Source of the DNA: Pseudomonadota bacterium | GTDB lineage: Bacteria; Pseudomonadota; Gammaproteobacteria; Steroidobacterales; Steroidobacteraceae | Assembly: GCA_021838635.1 (NCBI GenBank) | Contig: JAKCDC010000008.1 | Span: 1 to 64,000, forward strand | Length of the DNA: 64,000 nt | Direction of reading: 5' to 3' | In this document: positions 35,165 through 48,101 of the stretch, in pieces | How the letters are laid out: each line of letters starts with the position of its first letter | Numbering within the stretch: the stretch's first letter is position 1 | The notes under the pieces: generated by a model | Told to the model about the DNA's origin: nothing | Databases searched by the model: none | The model's input: only the letters and a program-made list of their open reading frames with translations | Made by a program: the position numbers and the translations under genes

Positions 35165-36841
35165 TCAGCCACGGTCCCCGATGTGCTCTTTGAGCAGATC
35201 GCCAAGACTCGTACCGGTTGTGCTGGAGTCCGAGGAGCGGTAGTTCTGCACCGCCTCGGCTTCCTCGTGGGCTTCCTTCGCCTTGATCGAGAGCGAGATG
35301 GTGCGCGACTTGCGGTCGACGCCCGTGAACTTCGCCTCGACTTCCTCCCCGACCTTCAGCACCGTGCGCGCATCCTCGATGCGGTCACGGCCGAGCTCGG
35401 AGGCGCGCAGCTGACCCTCGATCCCGTTGCCCAGATCGATGGTGGCGCCGCGTGCATCGACGTCCTTGACCACGCCGCGCACGATGGTGCCCTTGGGGTT
35501 CTCGGCGATGTAGCTGGAGAACGGGTCCTTCGCCAGCTGCTTGATGCCGAGGCTGATGCGCTCGCGCTCCGGATCGATCGACAGCACCATGGCCTCGAGC
35601 TGCTGACCCTTCTGGTAGCTGCGCACGGCTTCCTCCCCGGGCATGTCCCAGGAGATGTCCGACAGGTGCACCAGGCCGTCGATGTTGCCGGACAGCCCGA
35701 TGAAGATGCCGAAGTCGGTGATCGACTTGATCTGGCCGCTGACATGATCGCCGCGGTTGTAGTTCTCGGCGAACTCCTTCCACGGATTGGCCTTGCACTG
35801 CTTCAGGCCGAGGGAGATGCGGCGACGGTCTTCATCGACGTCGAGCACCATGACCTCGACTTCCTCGCCCGTGTGCACCACCTTGGCCGGATTGACGTTC
35901 TTGTTCGTCCAATCCATCTCCGAGACGTGCACCAGGCCCTCGACGCCGTCCTCGATCTCGACGAACGCGCCGTAGTCGGCGATGTTGGTGACCTTGCCGA
36001 ACACGCGGGTGTTGGCCGGGTAGCGCCGGGCGATGTTCTCCCACGGATCGGCTCCGAGCTGCTTCAACCCGAGGCTCACGCGCGAGCGCTCGCGGTCGAA
36101 CTTCAGGATCCGCACGTCGATCTCCTCACCGACCTTGACCACCTCGGAGGGATGCTTGACGCGCTTCCACGCCATGTCGGTGATGTGCAGCAGACCATCG
36201 ATGCCGCCGAGGTCGACGAACGCACCGTAGTCGGTGAGGTTCTTGACCATACCGTGCACGACGGCGCCTTCCTGCAGATTCTCCAGCAGCGCACTGCGCT
36301 CGGCGGAGAACTCCTGCTCGACGACCGCGCGGCGCGAGACCACCACGTTGTTGCGCTTCTGGTCGAGCTTGATGACCTTGAACTCGAGCGGCTTGCCCTC
36401 GAGATATGCCGTGTCGCGCACCGGTCGCACATCGACCAGCGAGCCCGGCAGGAACGCCCGGACGTTGTCGATTTCCACCGTGAAGCCGCCTTTGACGCGG
36501 CCGGTGATCATGCCGGTGACGATCTCGGCCTTGTTGAAGGCCTCCTCGAGACGCGTCCAGGTGCGGGCGCGCTTGGCTTTCTCGCGCGACAGGCGCGTCT
36601 CGCCGGTGCCATCCTCGACCGAATCGAGCGCGACTTCGACTTCGTCGCCCGCTTTGACTTCGATCTGGCCGCTCTCGTCCTTGAACTGCTCGACGGGAAT
36701 GACGGCTTCGGACTTCAGACCGACGTTGACCACGACCACATCGGGGGTGACGTCAACGACCAGTCCGGTGAGGATCATCCCCGGGCGGATGCGCTGGTTG
36801 GCGAGGCTCTGCTCGAAGAGCTGTGCAAAACTTTCTGTCAT
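35165..36841 (-). CDS. rpsA: 30S ribosomal protein S1
   Basis: A 558-residue protein (557 in E. coli) with six S1 RNA-binding repeats. The first repeats begin [25 protein letters not shown] and [19 protein letters not shown]; later ones carry [22 protein letters not shown] and similar motifs. S1 brings mRNA to the 30S subunit. The ATG at 36841, just after GAAGGT, gives the conserved [13 protein letters not shown] start; an in-frame extension upstream has no homology. The 139-base spacer before cmk should hold the promoter and possibly a leader for autoregulation. Confidence 0.97.
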   Translation of the reverse strand: MTESFAQLFEQSLANQRIRPGMILTGLVVDVTPDVVVVNVGLKSEAVIPVEQFKDESGQIEVKAGDEVEVALDSVEDGTGETRLSREKAKRARTWTRLEEAFNKAEIVTGMITGRVKGGFTVEIDNVRAFLPGSLVDVRPVRDTAYLEGKPLEFKVIKLDQKRNNVVVSRRAVVEQEFSAERSALLENLQEGAVVHGMVKNLTDYGAFVDLGGIDGLLHITDMAWKRVKHPSEVVKVGEEIDVRILKFDRERSRVSLGLKQLGADPWENIARRYPANTRVFGKVTNIADYGAFVEIEDGVEGLVHVSEMDWTNKNVNPAKVVHTGEEVEVMVLDVDEDRRRISLGLKQCKANPWKEFAENYNRGDHVSGQIKSITDFGIFIGLSGNIDGLVHLSDISWDMPGEEAVRSYQKGQQLEAMVLSIDPERERISLGIKQLAKDPFSSYIAENPKGTIVRGVVKDVDARGATIDLGNGIEGQLRASELGRDRIEDARTVLKVGEEVEAKFTGVDRKSRTISLSIKAKEAHEEAEAVQNYRSSDSSTTGTSLGDLLKEHIGDRG

Positions 36842-36980
36842 ACCTTCACTCGCACGGTCCTTCAGGACGGCGTGCTTATTAACTGGCGCCCCTGTCATCC
36901 CTAGAGGCCAGGCAGATGCGGAACATGGCCTGCGCTTCCCTGGCGCAAGCCGACCGGAAACTCTTCGCGTCAGGACCGCG

Positions 36981-37667
36981 CTACGCCCACAGCGAACGGC
37001 GTCGGCCCAACTCGATCACGCGCTCGACCGCGGCCTCGATGGTCAGGTCGGTCGAATCGATCCGCGCGGCGTCTGCGGCCGGGACGAGCGGGGCCACGGC
37101 CCGACTCGAATCCCGCGCGTCTCGCTCGGCGATCTCGCGCGAAAGGGCCGAGAGGCTAGCACCGGGGCCCTTTTCTTTCAACTGGTTATAGCGGCGGCGG
37201 GCCCGTTCCTCGGCGCTCGCGGTGAGAAATATCTTCAGGACCGCGTGTGGGAAGACCACCGTGCCCATATCCCGGCCGTCGGCAACGAGTCCCGGCGCCT
37301 CGACAAACGCGCGCTGGCGTCCCAGGAGCGCGGCACGCACGGCCGGCCAGGCGGCCACCCGGGAGGCGCCCTGTCCCATCGTTTCGGTCCGGATCGCCGC
37401 CGTGACGTCGCGCCCCTCGAGCAGCACCCGTTCGCCCTCCCGCTCGGTCCCGAAGCGCACCCGCATCGCGGCGGCGAGCCGGGCATGGCCGTCGACGTCG
37501 TCCGCCGCCAGCTTATGTTCAATGCCCGCGAGCGCCACCAAACGATACAGCGCCCCGCTGTCGAGCAGGTGCCAGCCGACGCGACGCGCCACGGCGCGGC
37601 TCACCGTGCCCTTGCCCGAACCGCTCGGACCGTCGAGGGTAACGACTGGAATAGCCGCTTCGCTCAC
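36981..37667 (-). CDS. cmk: Cytidylate kinase
   Basis: A 228-residue CMP/dCMP kinase of pyrimidine salvage. It has the P-loop GPSGSGKGT at 13-21, the CMP-binding region [20 protein letters not shown] and the lid [13 protein letters not shown]. The GTG start lies two bases after the aroA stop, so translation is coupled to aroA. The aroA-cmk-rpsA order is widely conserved. Confidence 0.96.
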   Translation of the reverse strand: MSEAAIPVVTLDGPSGSGKGTVSRAVARRVGWHLLDSGALYRLVALAGIEHKLAADDVDGHARLAAAMRVRFGTEREGERVLLEGRDVTAAIRTETMGQGASRVAAWPAVRAALLGRQRAFVEAPGLVADGRDMGTVVFPHAVLKIFLTASAEERARRRYNQLKEKGPGASLSALSREIAERDARDSSRAVAPLVPAADAARIDSTDLTIEAAVERVIELGRRRSLWA

Positions 37668-37669
37668 GC

Positions 37670-38989
37670 TCAGGTGGCCTCGAGCGTCAGGCCCGCGGTG
37701 CGTGCCAGCGCGACGAAGCCCGGGAACGAGGTCGCCACGTTGGCCACGTCGTGGATCTCAATGGGCGCGCGCGCCGCGAGCGCCGCGATCGCGAAGGCCA
37801 TGGCGATCCGGTGATCGCCGTGGCTGTTGATCTGCCCGCCGGTAAAGCCCTGCCCGCCGCGCAGCCACAGGCCGTCATCGAGCAGATGATTCTCCACCCC
37901 GAGGACGCTCAGTCCCTCGGCCATCGCCGCCAGTCGATCGGTCTCCTTCACGCGCAGTTCCTCGGCCCCGCGCACCGTCGTTTCCCCCTGCGCCAGCGCC
38001 GCGGCGACGAAGAAGATGGGGAACTCGTCGATCGCGAGCGGCACCAGCTCGCGCGGCACGTGGATACCGCGCAACGCGCTCTTGTGTACCTCGATGTCCG
38101 CCGTCGGCTCCGCGCCAGCGCCCGGATGCGGGTGCAGTCGGATATCCGCGCCCATGCTGCGCAGCATCTCGAGCAGCCCGGTCCGGGTGGGATTGACCCC
38201 GACGTTACGCAGCAGCAGTCCCTCCTCGGCGCTGATCAGGCCGGCGACGATGAAAAACGCCGCCGAGGAGAAGTCCGCCGGCACCCGGACGGCCGTGCCG
38301 GTGAGCACCTGACCGCCCTCGAGCGACACGCTCGCCCCGTCGCGCTGCACCTGTACCCCGAAGGCCCTGAGCATCCGCTCGGTGTGATCCCGGGTCGGAG
38401 CCGGTTCGCTCACCCGGGTGCGCCCGTGCGCCCCGAGGCCGGCGAGCAGCACGGCGGATTTGACCTGCGCGCTCGCCACCGGCATCCGAAAGTCGATGCC
38501 GTGCAGTGCCGGTGTGCCGCGGATGTGCACCGGCGGGCGCCCCTCGCGCGTCTCGATGCGCGCGCCCATCTGGCGCAGCGGCACCGCGACGCGCTCCATC
38601 GGCCGACGCATCAGGGACTCGTCTCCGACCAGCACCGAGTCGAACGGCTGCGGGGCGAGCAGCCCCATGAACAAACGCATGGCGGTGCCCGCGTTGCCCA
38701 TGTCGAGCGGCGTGCCCGAGCCGCGCAAAGCCGCGACCCCCGCCCCGTGCACCCGCACGTGCTCGGGCGATGGCCGCTCGATACGCACCCCGAGGGTCTG
38801 CAGCACCCGCAGCGTCGAGAGGCAGTCCTCCCCGGCGAGAAAGCCGGTGATCTCGGTCTGTCCGGTGGCGAGCCCACCGAGCATCAACGCGCGGTGCGAG
38901 ATCGACTTATCCCCGGGCACCGTCAACTCCCCGCCGATGCGTCCGCCGGGACTGACGCGAAAGCGCGGCTTGATGTCAGCTGCTGTCAT
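37670..38989 (-). CDS. aroA: 3-phosphoshikimate 1-carboxyvinyltransferase (EPSP synthase)
   Basis: A 439-residue enzyme joining shikimate-3-phosphate and phosphoenolpyruvate in the chorismate pathway. Signatures include [15 protein letters not shown] near the N-terminus, the [11 protein letters not shown] loop, and [18 protein letters not shown] towards the end. The ATG at 38989 gives the conventional N-terminus 11 bases after the pheA stop; the frame continues upstream through pheA without homology. It works next to pheA in aromatic amino-acid supply. Confidence 0.96.
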   Translation of the reverse strand: MTAADIKPRFRVSPGGRIGGELTVPGDKSISHRALMLGGLATGQTEITGFLAGEDCLSTLRVLQTLGVRIERPSPEHVRVHGAGVAALRGSGTPLDMGNAGTAMRLFMGLLAPQPFDSVLVGDESLMRRPMERVAVPLRQMGARIETREGRPPVHIRGTPALHGIDFRMPVASAQVKSAVLLAGLGAHGRTRVSEPAPTRDHTERMLRAFGVQVQRDGASVSLEGGQVLTGTAVRVPADFSSAAFFIVAGLISAEEGLLLRNVGVNPTRTGLLEMLRSMGADIRLHPHPGAGAEPTADIEVHKSALRGIHVPRELVPLAIDEFPIFFVAAALAQGETTVRGAEELRVKETDRLAAMAEGLSVLGVENHLLDDGLWLRGGQGFTGGQINSHGDHRIAMAFAIAALAARAPIEIHDVANVATSFPGFVALARTAGLTLEAT

Positions 38990-39000
38990 GATTCTCTCTT

Positions 39001-40125
39001 CTACAACACGGCGCGCGGGTACGAGCCGAGCAAACGGAACAGCGAGGCACGCCGCTTCAGCGAGGCGAGCGCGCGCACCACGTGCGGCTCCTCGGCATGC
39101 CCGTCGATGTCGATGAAGAACACATAGTCCCATTTGCGCCGGTGCGAGGGACGCGACTCGATGCGCGTCATGCTCACCCGATGGCGTGCCAGCGGCTCGA
39201 GCAGCCGCTGCAGCGCCCCCGGGGCATCGGTGTGCCCGACCGACACCAGCAGCGTGCTGCGGTCCTCGCCGCTCGGCGCGAGCAGCTTTCTGCCGAGCAC
39301 CAGAAAGCGCGTGCTGTTGTCGGCGCGATCCTCGATCTGACCGGCGAGCACCTTCAGGCCGTACACCTCCGCGGCGGTCTGGCCGGCGATCGCCGCCGTG
39401 CCGCGCTCATCGCGCGCCCGTCGGGCCGCCTCGCCGTTGCTCGCCACGGGGATCTGCTCGACCTCCGGCAGATGCTCCTGCAGCCACATCCGGCACTGCG
39501 CGAGCGACTGCGGATGCGAGCAGATGCGCACGATGCGCCCGAGGGCGCTCATGTTGCCCATCAGATGGTGATGGATGCGCAGCTCCACCTCCCCGCAGAT
39601 CTTCAGCGGCGAGGAGAGGAACCGATCGAGCGTGTGGTTGACCGTGCCCTCGGTGGAGTTCTCGATCGGCACGACACCGAAGTCGGCCGCCGCGGACTCG
39701 ACCTCATGGAACACCTCGTCGATCGAGCCGAGCGGCAGCGCGCGCACCGAGTGGCCGAAGTGCGTGAGGACCGCGGTCTGGCTGAAGGTCGCCTCCGGGC
39801 CGAGATAGGCCACTTTCAGCGGCTCCTGCTGCGCCAGGCACGCGGACATGATCTCGCGAAACAGCCGCACCACTTCCTCATCGCGCAGCGGCCCGCGGTT
39901 GCGCTCGCGCACCGCGCGCAGCACCTGCGCCTCGCGTTCGGGGCGGTAGAACTCCGCGCCCGCCTCGTTGCGGCTCTTGGTGAGACCGACCCGCTGCGCC
40001 AGGCGCGCCCGCTCGTTCAACAGCCGCTGGATCTGCTGATCGACGTTGTCGATGCGCTCACGCACGGCGGTCAACGCGGTGGCGGCGGGCGCGGCGCGGC
40101 GGCGATCGGGACTCTTGCGTGGCAT
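39001..40125 (-). CDS. pheA: Bifunctional chorismate mutase/prephenate dehydratase
   Basis: A 374-residue P-protein for phenylalanine synthesis. A basic N-terminal tail (to about 15) leads into an AroQ chorismate mutase domain (about 16-100), a prephenate dehydratase domain (about 103-280, with IENSTEGTVNHTLD and the NSTRFLVLG motif), and a C-terminal ACT domain. The ACT domain carries the phenylalanine-binding ESRPSHRRKWDYVFF motif, so feedback inhibition by phenylalanine is expected. No attenuator peptide is visible in the 15 bases before its start, in keeping with its place inside the serC-serA-pheA-aroA operon. Confidence 0.96.
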   Translation of the reverse strand: MPRKSPDRRRAAPAATALTAVRERIDNVDQQIQRLLNERARLAQRVGLTKSRNEAGAEFYRPEREAQVLRAVRERNRGPLRDEEVVRLFREIMSACLAQQEPLKVAYLGPEATFSQTAVLTHFGHSVRALPLGSIDEVFHEVESAAADFGVVPIENSTEGTVNHTLDRFLSSPLKICGEVELRIHHHLMGNMSALGRIVRICSHPQSLAQCRMWLQEHLPEVEQIPVASNGEAARRARDERGTAAIAGQTAAEVYGLKVLAGQIEDRADNSTRFLVLGRKLLAPSGEDRSTLLVSVGHTDAPGALQRLLEPLARHRVSMTRIESRPSHRRKWDYVFFIDIDGHAEEPHVVRALASLKRRASLFRLLGSYPRAVL

Positions 40126-40140
40126 GTCGGGGGAGCGGCC

Positions 40141-41310
40141 TCAGATCAGGTGGGCGGAGAGCACGCCGTGGATGGCGCGCACCGCATCGAGCAGCGGTGC
40201 GGCGAGCGTACCGTCGAGATCGAGCAACGTGTATGCGTAATCGCCACGCGAGGCGTTCAGCAACGCCGCGATGTTCAGTCCCGCGCCGGCGAGGTGCGTG
40301 GAGACCTGCCCGACCACATTCGGCACGTTGCGATTGGCGATCGCCAGGCGGGCGCTGCCGGCGCGGCGCGCGAGCTGCGCTTCGGGGAAGTTGACGCTGT
40401 TGCGCACGTTGCCGTTTTCGAGGAAATCGCGCAGCTCATCGGCGGCCATGACCGCGCAGTTAGCCTCGGCCTCCCCGGTGAGCGCCCCGAGATGCGGCAG
40501 CGTGATCACGCGCGCATGGCCCTTCAGCAGCGCGTTGGGAAAATCCGATACGTACGCGTGCAGCCAGCCCGCATCGAGCGCCGCGATCAGCGCGGCATCC
40601 TCGACGATGCCGGCGCGCGAGAAGTTCAGCAACACCGCGCCCTTGGGCAGCAGCCGCACCCGGTACTCCCCGACCAGCCCGCGGGTCTGCTCATTCAGCG
40701 GCACGTGCAGGGTCACCAGATTCGAGCGGGCGAACAGATCATCGAGCGAGAGCGCCTGCTCGACGCCGCAGGAGAGCTGCCAGGCGCGCTGCACGGTGAT
40801 CTGCGGGTCGTAGCCGAGCACGCGCATTCCGAGCGCCTCGGCGGCATTGGCGACCTCCACGCCGACCGCCCCGAGTCCGACCACCCCGAGCGTGCGGCCA
40901 CTCAGTTCGAACCCCGCGAATGCGCCCCGCCCCTCGCGCACCGCCGCGCCGATCGAGGCATCCTCGCCCCCGAGGGTGCGCGCGAAGTCCCACGCCTGGC
41001 AGATGTTGCGCGCCGCCAGGAACAGACTGGCCAGCACCAGTTCCTTCACCGCGTTGGCGTTGGCGCCCGGGGCATGGAACACCGGGATGCCGCGCCGGCT
41101 CAATGCATCGACCGGAATGTGATCGACCGCCGCGCCGGCGCAGGCCACCGCGCGCACCGAGGGCGGCAGCGCCAGCTCGTGCATGTCCGCGGCGCGCACC
41201 AGCACCGCATGCGGGTGCGCCAGACCGGCGGCGACCTCGTAGCGCTCGCGCGGCAGGCGCTCCAGACCCCGAGGGCTGATGTCATTGAGGGTCAGGATCC
41301 GGTAGCGCAT
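40141..41310 (-). CDS. serA: D-3-phosphoglycerate dehydrogenase
   Basis: A 389-residue NAD-dependent dehydrogenase for the first step of serine synthesis. It has the Rossmann motif GRTLGVVGLGAVGVEVAN, the catalytic Arg in LLNFSRAGIVED, the Glu in the same segment, and the catalytic His in LPHLGALTGEAE. A C-terminal ACT-like domain (about 315-389) ends with ALLNASRGDYAYTLLDLDG, suggesting serine regulation. It lies between serC (6 bases upstream) and pheA (15 bases downstream), so both serine genes sit together in the aromatic cluster. Confidence 0.93.
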   Translation of the reverse strand: MRYRILTLNDISPRGLERLPRERYEVAAGLAHPHAVLVRAADMHELALPPSVRAVACAGAAVDHIPVDALSRRGIPVFHAPGANANAVKELVLASLFLAARNICQAWDFARTLGGEDASIGAAVREGRGAFAGFELSGRTLGVVGLGAVGVEVANAAEALGMRVLGYDPQITVQRAWQLSCGVEQALSLDDLFARSNLVTLHVPLNEQTRGLVGEYRVRLLPKGAVLLNFSRAGIVEDAALIAALDAGWLHAYVSDFPNALLKGHARVITLPHLGALTGEAEANCAVMAADELRDFLENGNVRNSVNFPEAQLARRAGSARLAIANRNVPNVVGQVSTHLAGAGLNIAALLNASRGDYAYTLLDLDGTLAAPLLDAVRAIHGVLSAHLI

Positions 41311-41316
41311 CGCCGC

Positions 41317-42399
41317 TCAGCCGTGCCGCCGCTCGAACTCGCGCATGAAGCCGACCAGCGCCTCGACCGCCTCGAGCGGCACGGCGTTGTAGAGGCTCGC
41401 GCGCAGCCCACCGACGGAGCGGTGACCCTCCAGGTGCGTCAGCCCCTCGGCCTCGGCCGCGCGCAAAAACGGCGCCTCGAGCTCCGGGCGCGCGAGCATG
41501 AACGGAACGTTCATCCAGGAGCGGCAGGCGCGCTCGACCGGATTGCGGTACAGCCCCGAGGCGTCGATCGCCCCGTAGAGCAGCTCTGCCTTGGCGCGGT
41601 TGCGTGCGGCCATCACCGCCAAGCCGCCCTCGGCCTCGATCCATTCGAACACGAGACCGGCCATGTACCACGCGAAGGTCGGCGGGGTGTTCAGCATCGA
41701 GCCGTGCGCGGCGAGGCGCGTGTAGTCGAGCACGGCCGGCACCTCCGCGCGTGCCCGCCCGAGCAGCGCCTCGTGCACGATCACCAGGCACAACCCGGCC
41801 GGGCCGATGTTTTTCTGGGCCCCGGCGTAGATCAGCCCGAAACGTCCGACCTCGATCGGCCGGGAGAGGATGGTCGAGGACATGTCGGCCACGAGCGGCA
41901 CGGTGCCGGTGTCGGGAATGTAGGGGAACTCCACCCCGCCGATGGTCTCGTTCGGGGTGTAGTGCACGTACGCGGCATCGGCATCGAAGCGCAGCGTCCG
42001 GTGATCCGGCACGGTGGTGTAGCGCGAGGCGGCCTCATCGGCGGCGACGCGAACCGCCACGCCAAGCCGGCCGGCCTCCTCGATCGCCTTGGTCGACCAC
42101 ACCCCGGTATTCAGGTACTCGGTCTTCGCCCCCGGCACGGTGAGGTTCAGCGGCACGGCCGCGAACTGCGCGGTGGCGCCGCCCTGCATGAACAGCACCC
42201 GGTAGTGACTCGGGATCGACAACAGCGCGCGCAAGCGCGCCTCGGCCGCTTCGGCGAGTGCGGTGAAGGCCTTGCCGCGGTGGCTGACCTCCATCACAGA
42301 CAGGCCGCTGCCGTTCCAATCGGTCAGTTCCGCGCGGGCACGCTCGAGCACTGCGAGCGGCAGCGCTGCGGGCCCCGCGGAGAAATTGAACACGCGCAC
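41317..42399 (-). CDS. serC: Phosphoserine aminotransferase
   Basis: A 360-residue class V aminotransferase acting in serine and pyridoxal-phosphate synthesis. The start NFSAGPAALP, the pyridoxal-phosphate lysine in YAGAQKNIGPAG and the C-terminal VGGLRASLYNAVP are classical. The GTG at 42399 is chosen because GGAAGGAC stands just upstream; an ATG 17 codons earlier would add residues not seen in the family. It lies downstream of gyrA on the same strand and begins the serC-serA-pheA-aroA-cmk series. Confidence 0.96.
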   Translation of the reverse strand: MRVFNFSAGPAALPLAVLERARAELTDWNGSGLSVMEVSHRGKAFTALAEAAEARLRALLSIPSHYRVLFMQGGATAQFAAVPLNLTVPGAKTEYLNTGVWSTKAIEEAGRLGVAVRVAADEAASRYTTVPDHRTLRFDADAAYVHYTPNETIGGVEFPYIPDTGTVPLVADMSSTILSRPIEVGRFGLIYAGAQKNIGPAGLCLVIVHEALLGRARAEVPAVLDYTRLAAHGSMLNTPPTFAWYMAGLVFEWIEAEGGLAVMAARNRAKAELLYGAIDASGLYRNPVERACRSWMNVPFMLARPELEAPFLRAAEAEGLTHLEGHRSVGGLRASLYNAVPLEAVEALVGFMREFERRHG

Positions 42400-42531
42400 A
42401 GTGTCCTTCCGGCCCAAAAATGCAAAAAAGGGGGCTTCAGATAGTAGCAACTGCCCGTGCGGCGTTCAGAACTTTTGGGCATGAGCGCAGCCGGGGCCGC
42501 ACGCCCCGCCTGGCCTCGCCGCGCGCTCCCG

Positions 42532-45132
<2,601 letters not shown>

Positions 45133-45160
45133 CGGGCCTGGGGGATCTGCCAAAAGAGCG

Positions 45161-45169
45161 ATGTTAGCA
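45161..45169 (-). promoter_or_regulatory. Extended -10 promoter of gyrA
   Basis: On the minus strand TGCTAACAT (TG at 45168-45169, -10 TAACAT at 45161-45166) lies 28 bases before the gyrA start, giving a leader of about 20 bases. No good -35 is present, as expected for an extended -10 element. Confidence 0.45.
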
Positions 45170-45280
45170 CGGGGCGCACACCGGGCGCTGCGCAAGGAGG
45201 CCAGATGAACGATAATGGCTGTTGCTCGCCGCAGGGCGAGCGCCGTCAGGCTCGAACCGAGTCCGTTGAGCAGGTGAATT

Positions 45281-46015
45281 ATGGAAACCGCAACCGAGCA
45301 GCACGCCGCCGCGCGCGGCAGAGCGAATGTCGAGAGCGCCGAGATCGGCAAATTCGACGCCATCGCCGGACGATTCTGGGACGAGCATGGCCCGTTCCGG
45401 CCCCTGCACCTGCTGAACCCGGTGCGCATGCGTTTTATCACCGAGCGCTGTGCCACTGCGGGGGCGCGTGCGCTTGATGTCGGCTGCGGCGGCGGCTTAG
45501 TCGCAGAGGGGCTCGCGCGCGCCGGGGCGAGGGTCTGTGGCATCGATCTGGCCGCCGGCATGATCGAGGTGGCCGCGCTGCACGCCGCGGCGCACGGTCT
45601 GTCGATCGACTACCGGGTGGCGGCGGCCGAGACGCTCGCCGCCGAGCAGCCCGGCGCCTTCGATATCCTCACCTGCCTCGAGATGCTCGAGCACGTGCCC
45701 GACCCGCGCGCAATGCTCGGCACACTCGCGCAGCTGGTACGCCCCGGCGGCTCGCTCATCGTCTCGACGCTCAATCGCAATCTGAAGTCCTTCTTAGTCG
45801 CCATCGTCGGCGCCGAATACCTGCTCTCGGTGGTGCCGCGCGGCACGCATGAGTACGAGCGCTTCATCCGCCCGAGCGAGCTGACCCGCTGGGCGCGCGA
45901 GGTTGGACTCGAGGCCCGTGCGCTCACCGGCGTGACGTTAAGTCCGCTCGGCATGGCGCGCCTGAGCCGCGATCCGTCCGTCAACTACATCGCGCAGCTG
46001 GTGCGCACCGCCTAG
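45281..46015 (+). CDS. ubiG: Ubiquinone biosynthesis O-methyltransferase
   Basis: A 244-residue SAM-dependent methyltransferase performing both O-methylations in ubiquinone synthesis. Motif I is [17 protein letters not shown], motif [13 protein letters not shown] and motif [17 protein letters not shown]. The UbiG membrane-association segment is seen in [16 protein letters not shown] and [10 protein letters not shown]. The ATG at 45281 follows AGGTG. The gene is divergent from gyrA, a common gammaproteobacterial neighbourhood, and is followed by rmuC after nine bases. Confidence 0.96.
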   Translation: METATEQHAAARGRANVESAEIGKFDAIAGRFWDEHGPFRPLHLLNPVRMRFITERCATAGARALDVGCGGGLVAEGLARAGARVCGIDLAAGMIEVAALHAAAHGLSIDYRVAAAETLAAEQPGAFDILTCLEMLEHVPDPRAMLGTLAQLVRPGGSLIVSTLNRNLKSFLVAIVGAEYLLSVVPRGTHEYERFIRPSELTRWAREVGLEARALTGVTLSPLGMARLSRDPSVNYIAQLVRTA

Positions 46016-46024
46016 CGTGCGCAC

Positions 46025-47299
46025 ATGAGCGTCGCTCTCGCCGCCACCGCGGCGCTCCTCGCCGGGGCGTTGCTTGGATTTTTGCTCGGCCAGATGCGCG
46101 CCGTGAAGCGCAACGCGACGCTGAGTGCGCAACTGCAAGCAGAGCGCAGCGCCGCGGCGGCGCGCAGCGCGGCGAGCGAGCTGTCCGAGCGGCGCGTGCG
46201 CGAGAGCTTCGAGTCCCTCGCCGCGCAGGCGCTGAAGAACAACAGCGAGATGTTCCTCGCCGTGGCGCGCGAGACGCTCGGGCGCGAACAGGCACTCGCG
46301 CAAGGCGGACTGCAGGCGCGCGAGACGGCCATCGCGCAGCTGCTCGCACCGCTGCGCGCGGCGCTGGAGAAGACCGAGCAGCAGGTACAGGCGCTCGAGC
46401 GCGAACGGCGCGAGGCTTACGGCGCGCTGCGCACCCAGATCGAGTCGCTCGCCAGCGGCCACAGTCAGCTGCAGCGCGAGACGCGCAACCTCGTCACCGC
46501 GCTGCGCCGGCCCGAGGTGCGCGGCCGCTGGGGCGAGCTCACGCTGCGCCGTCTGGTGGAGCTCGCCGGCCTGAGCGAGCACTGCGACTTCACCGAACAG
46601 GCGCACCTCGCCGGACCCGAAGGGGCGTTGCGCCCGGACCTCGTGGTGCACATGCCCGAGGCGCGCGACCTCGTGATCGACGTCAAAACCCCGCTCGATG
46701 CCTACCTCGAGGCCCTCGAGGCGCCGAGCGAGGAGGCGCGCCAGAGCGCGCTGCGCCGCCACGCCCAGCAGCTCGAGGCGCGCATCCGCGAGCTGGCCGC
46801 CAAGGCCTACTGGGCGCAGTTTGCGCACAGCCCGCAGTTCGCCGTGCTGTTTCTGCCGGGGGACCAGTTCCTCGGCGCCGCGCTCGCCGAGCGGCCGGAG
46901 CTGATCGAAGCGGCGCTCGCGCAGAACATCATCATCGCCACGCCCTCGACGCTGATGGCACTGCTGAAGACGGTGGCCTATGGCTGGCGCCAGAGCGCGC
47001 TGGCGGACAACGCGACGCTGGTGCGCGCACTCGGTCAGGAACTGTACCGGCGCCTCGGCAGCTTCACCGGACACCTGCAGCGGCTCGGACAACGTCTGGA
47101 GGGATCGGTCGATGCGTACAACGCGGCGGTCGGTTCGCTCGAGCGGCAGGTGCTGCCGCAGGCGCGCCGCTTCAGCGAGCTCGGTGTGCCGGCCGAGACG
47201 CCGCTCGAGGCACTCGCGCCGATCGAGCAACCCGTGCGCACCGTGCGTGCGCACGCCACCGACGAAGCCGATGCCGAGCCGCCCTCAGAGGGCCGCTGA
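46025..47299 (+). CDS. rmuC: DNA recombination protein RmuC
   Basis: A 424-residue protein with an N-terminal membrane helix (about 4-23), a coiled coil (about 30-155) and a nuclease-like RmuC domain (about 165-370) with RPEVRGRWGELTLRRLVELAG, PDLVVHMPEARDLVIDVKTPL and NIIIATPSTLMALLKTVAYGW. RmuC limits inversions at short inverted repeats, probably by trimming DNA structures. Its last 15 bases overlap the 3' end of the convergent rluB gene. Confidence 0.94.
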   Translation: MSVALAATAALLAGALLGFLLGQMRAVKRNATLSAQLQAERSAAAARSAASELSERRVRESFESLAAQALKNNSEMFLAVARETLGREQALAQGGLQARETAIAQLLAPLRAALEKTEQQVQALERERREAYGALRTQIESLASGHSQLQRETRNLVTALRRPEVRGRWGELTLRRLVELAGLSEHCDFTEQAHLAGPEGALRPDLVVHMPEARDLVIDVKTPLDAYLEALEAPSEEARQSALRRHAQQLEARIRELAAKAYWAQFAHSPQFAVLFLPGDQFLGAALAERPELIEAALAQNIIIATPSTLMALLKTVAYGWRQSALADNATLVRALGQELYRRLGSFTGHLQRLGQRLEGSVDAYNAAVGSLERQVLPQARRFSELGVPAETPLEALAPIEQPVRTVRAHATDEADAEPPSEGR

Positions 47300-48100
47300 C
47301 GGGGCGATCGACGGTGCCGGCGGTGCGAGCAACGCCTGGATTTCCGCGCCCGAGAGGGCGCGGAAATGCCCGCGCGGCAGGGCGCGCTCGAGCAGCACCG
47401 GACCGAGCTGGGTACGCAGCACGCGGCTGACGCGTGCGGCCTGACGCTCAAAGAGCTGCCGGATGTCCTTGCCGCTCGCCCCCTCGACCTTCAGGGCATA
47501 CCAGCGGTTGGTGCCCTCCCCGCCGGCGCTCTCGCACCCGAGCACCCGCAGCTGCACGCCGCGGTCGAGCACTCCGCCGAGAATCCCCTGGAGCTGCTCG
47601 GCCGTGAGCTCCCCGAGCACCCGGACGCTGAAGGCGCTGATCCAGTGGCGCACCCGCCGCTGCAGCTGCGCGGCACTCTCCCCGTCCCCACAGAGCAGCT
47701 CCAGTCCGCCGTCGATGCGCGGCATGGGACTGATCAGCACGAACCGCCGGCCGGCCCGGCGCGGCAGGCGCTCGAGCAGAGGGACACCCTCCGGCGCATC
47801 CTCCGGGGCGGCATCGAGCCGCTCGCCGCTCGAGCGATGATAGATGAACACCTGGCCTGCGCCGGCCGGGGCGCGCTGGCGCACCAGGCGGCCGTCCAGA
47901 CGCACCTGGTCGCTCGGGCCGACGCGCACCCCGAGGCTCGCCGGCGCACCGTTGACGGTCAGCCGGCCGGCACGGATCCAGTCTTCGGCCTCGCGGCGCG
48001 AGGCGAGCCCGGCCTGCGCGAGCACCTTCTGCAACCGCTCCGGCGTGCCGTGTGACTCGGTTCGGGCTACAGATCGTCGCGACGGACGTCGGGTCGGCAC
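47285..48100 (-). CDS. rluB: RsuA/RluB-family 23S rRNA pseudouridine synthase
   Basis: A 271-residue enzyme. An N-terminal S4 RNA-binding domain (ERLQKVLAQAGLASRREAEDWIRAGRLTVNG split over about 20-60) precedes the pseudouridine synthase domain. Its catalytic Asp is in PRIDGGLELLCGDGE, a somewhat divergent form of the GRLDxxTxGLLLxTNDG motif. The fixed GTG at 48100 starts one base after the scpB stop. The frame is open further upstream, but there it reads the other phase of scpB and is Arg-rich nonsense. Position after scpAB is typical of rluB; the exact target uridine is inferred. Confidence 0.88.
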   Translation of the reverse strand: MPTRRPSRRSVARTESHGTPERLQKVLAQAGLASRREAEDWIRAGRLTVNGAPASLGVRVGPSDQVRLDGRLVRQRAPAGAGQVFIYHRSSGERLDAAPEDAPEGVPLLERLPRRAGRRFVLISPMPRIDGGLELLCGDGESAAQLQRRVRHWISAFSVRVLGELTAEQLQGILGGVLDRGVQLRVLGCESAGGEGTNRWYALKVEGASGKDIRQLFERQAARVSRVLRTQLGPVLLERALPRGHFRALSGAEIQALLAPPAPSIAPSAAL

Positions 48101-48101
48101 G

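Noticed and set aside
39082-42444. A plus-strand frame of 1,120 codons
   Set aside because: Antisense to pheA, serA and serC, which are certain genes.
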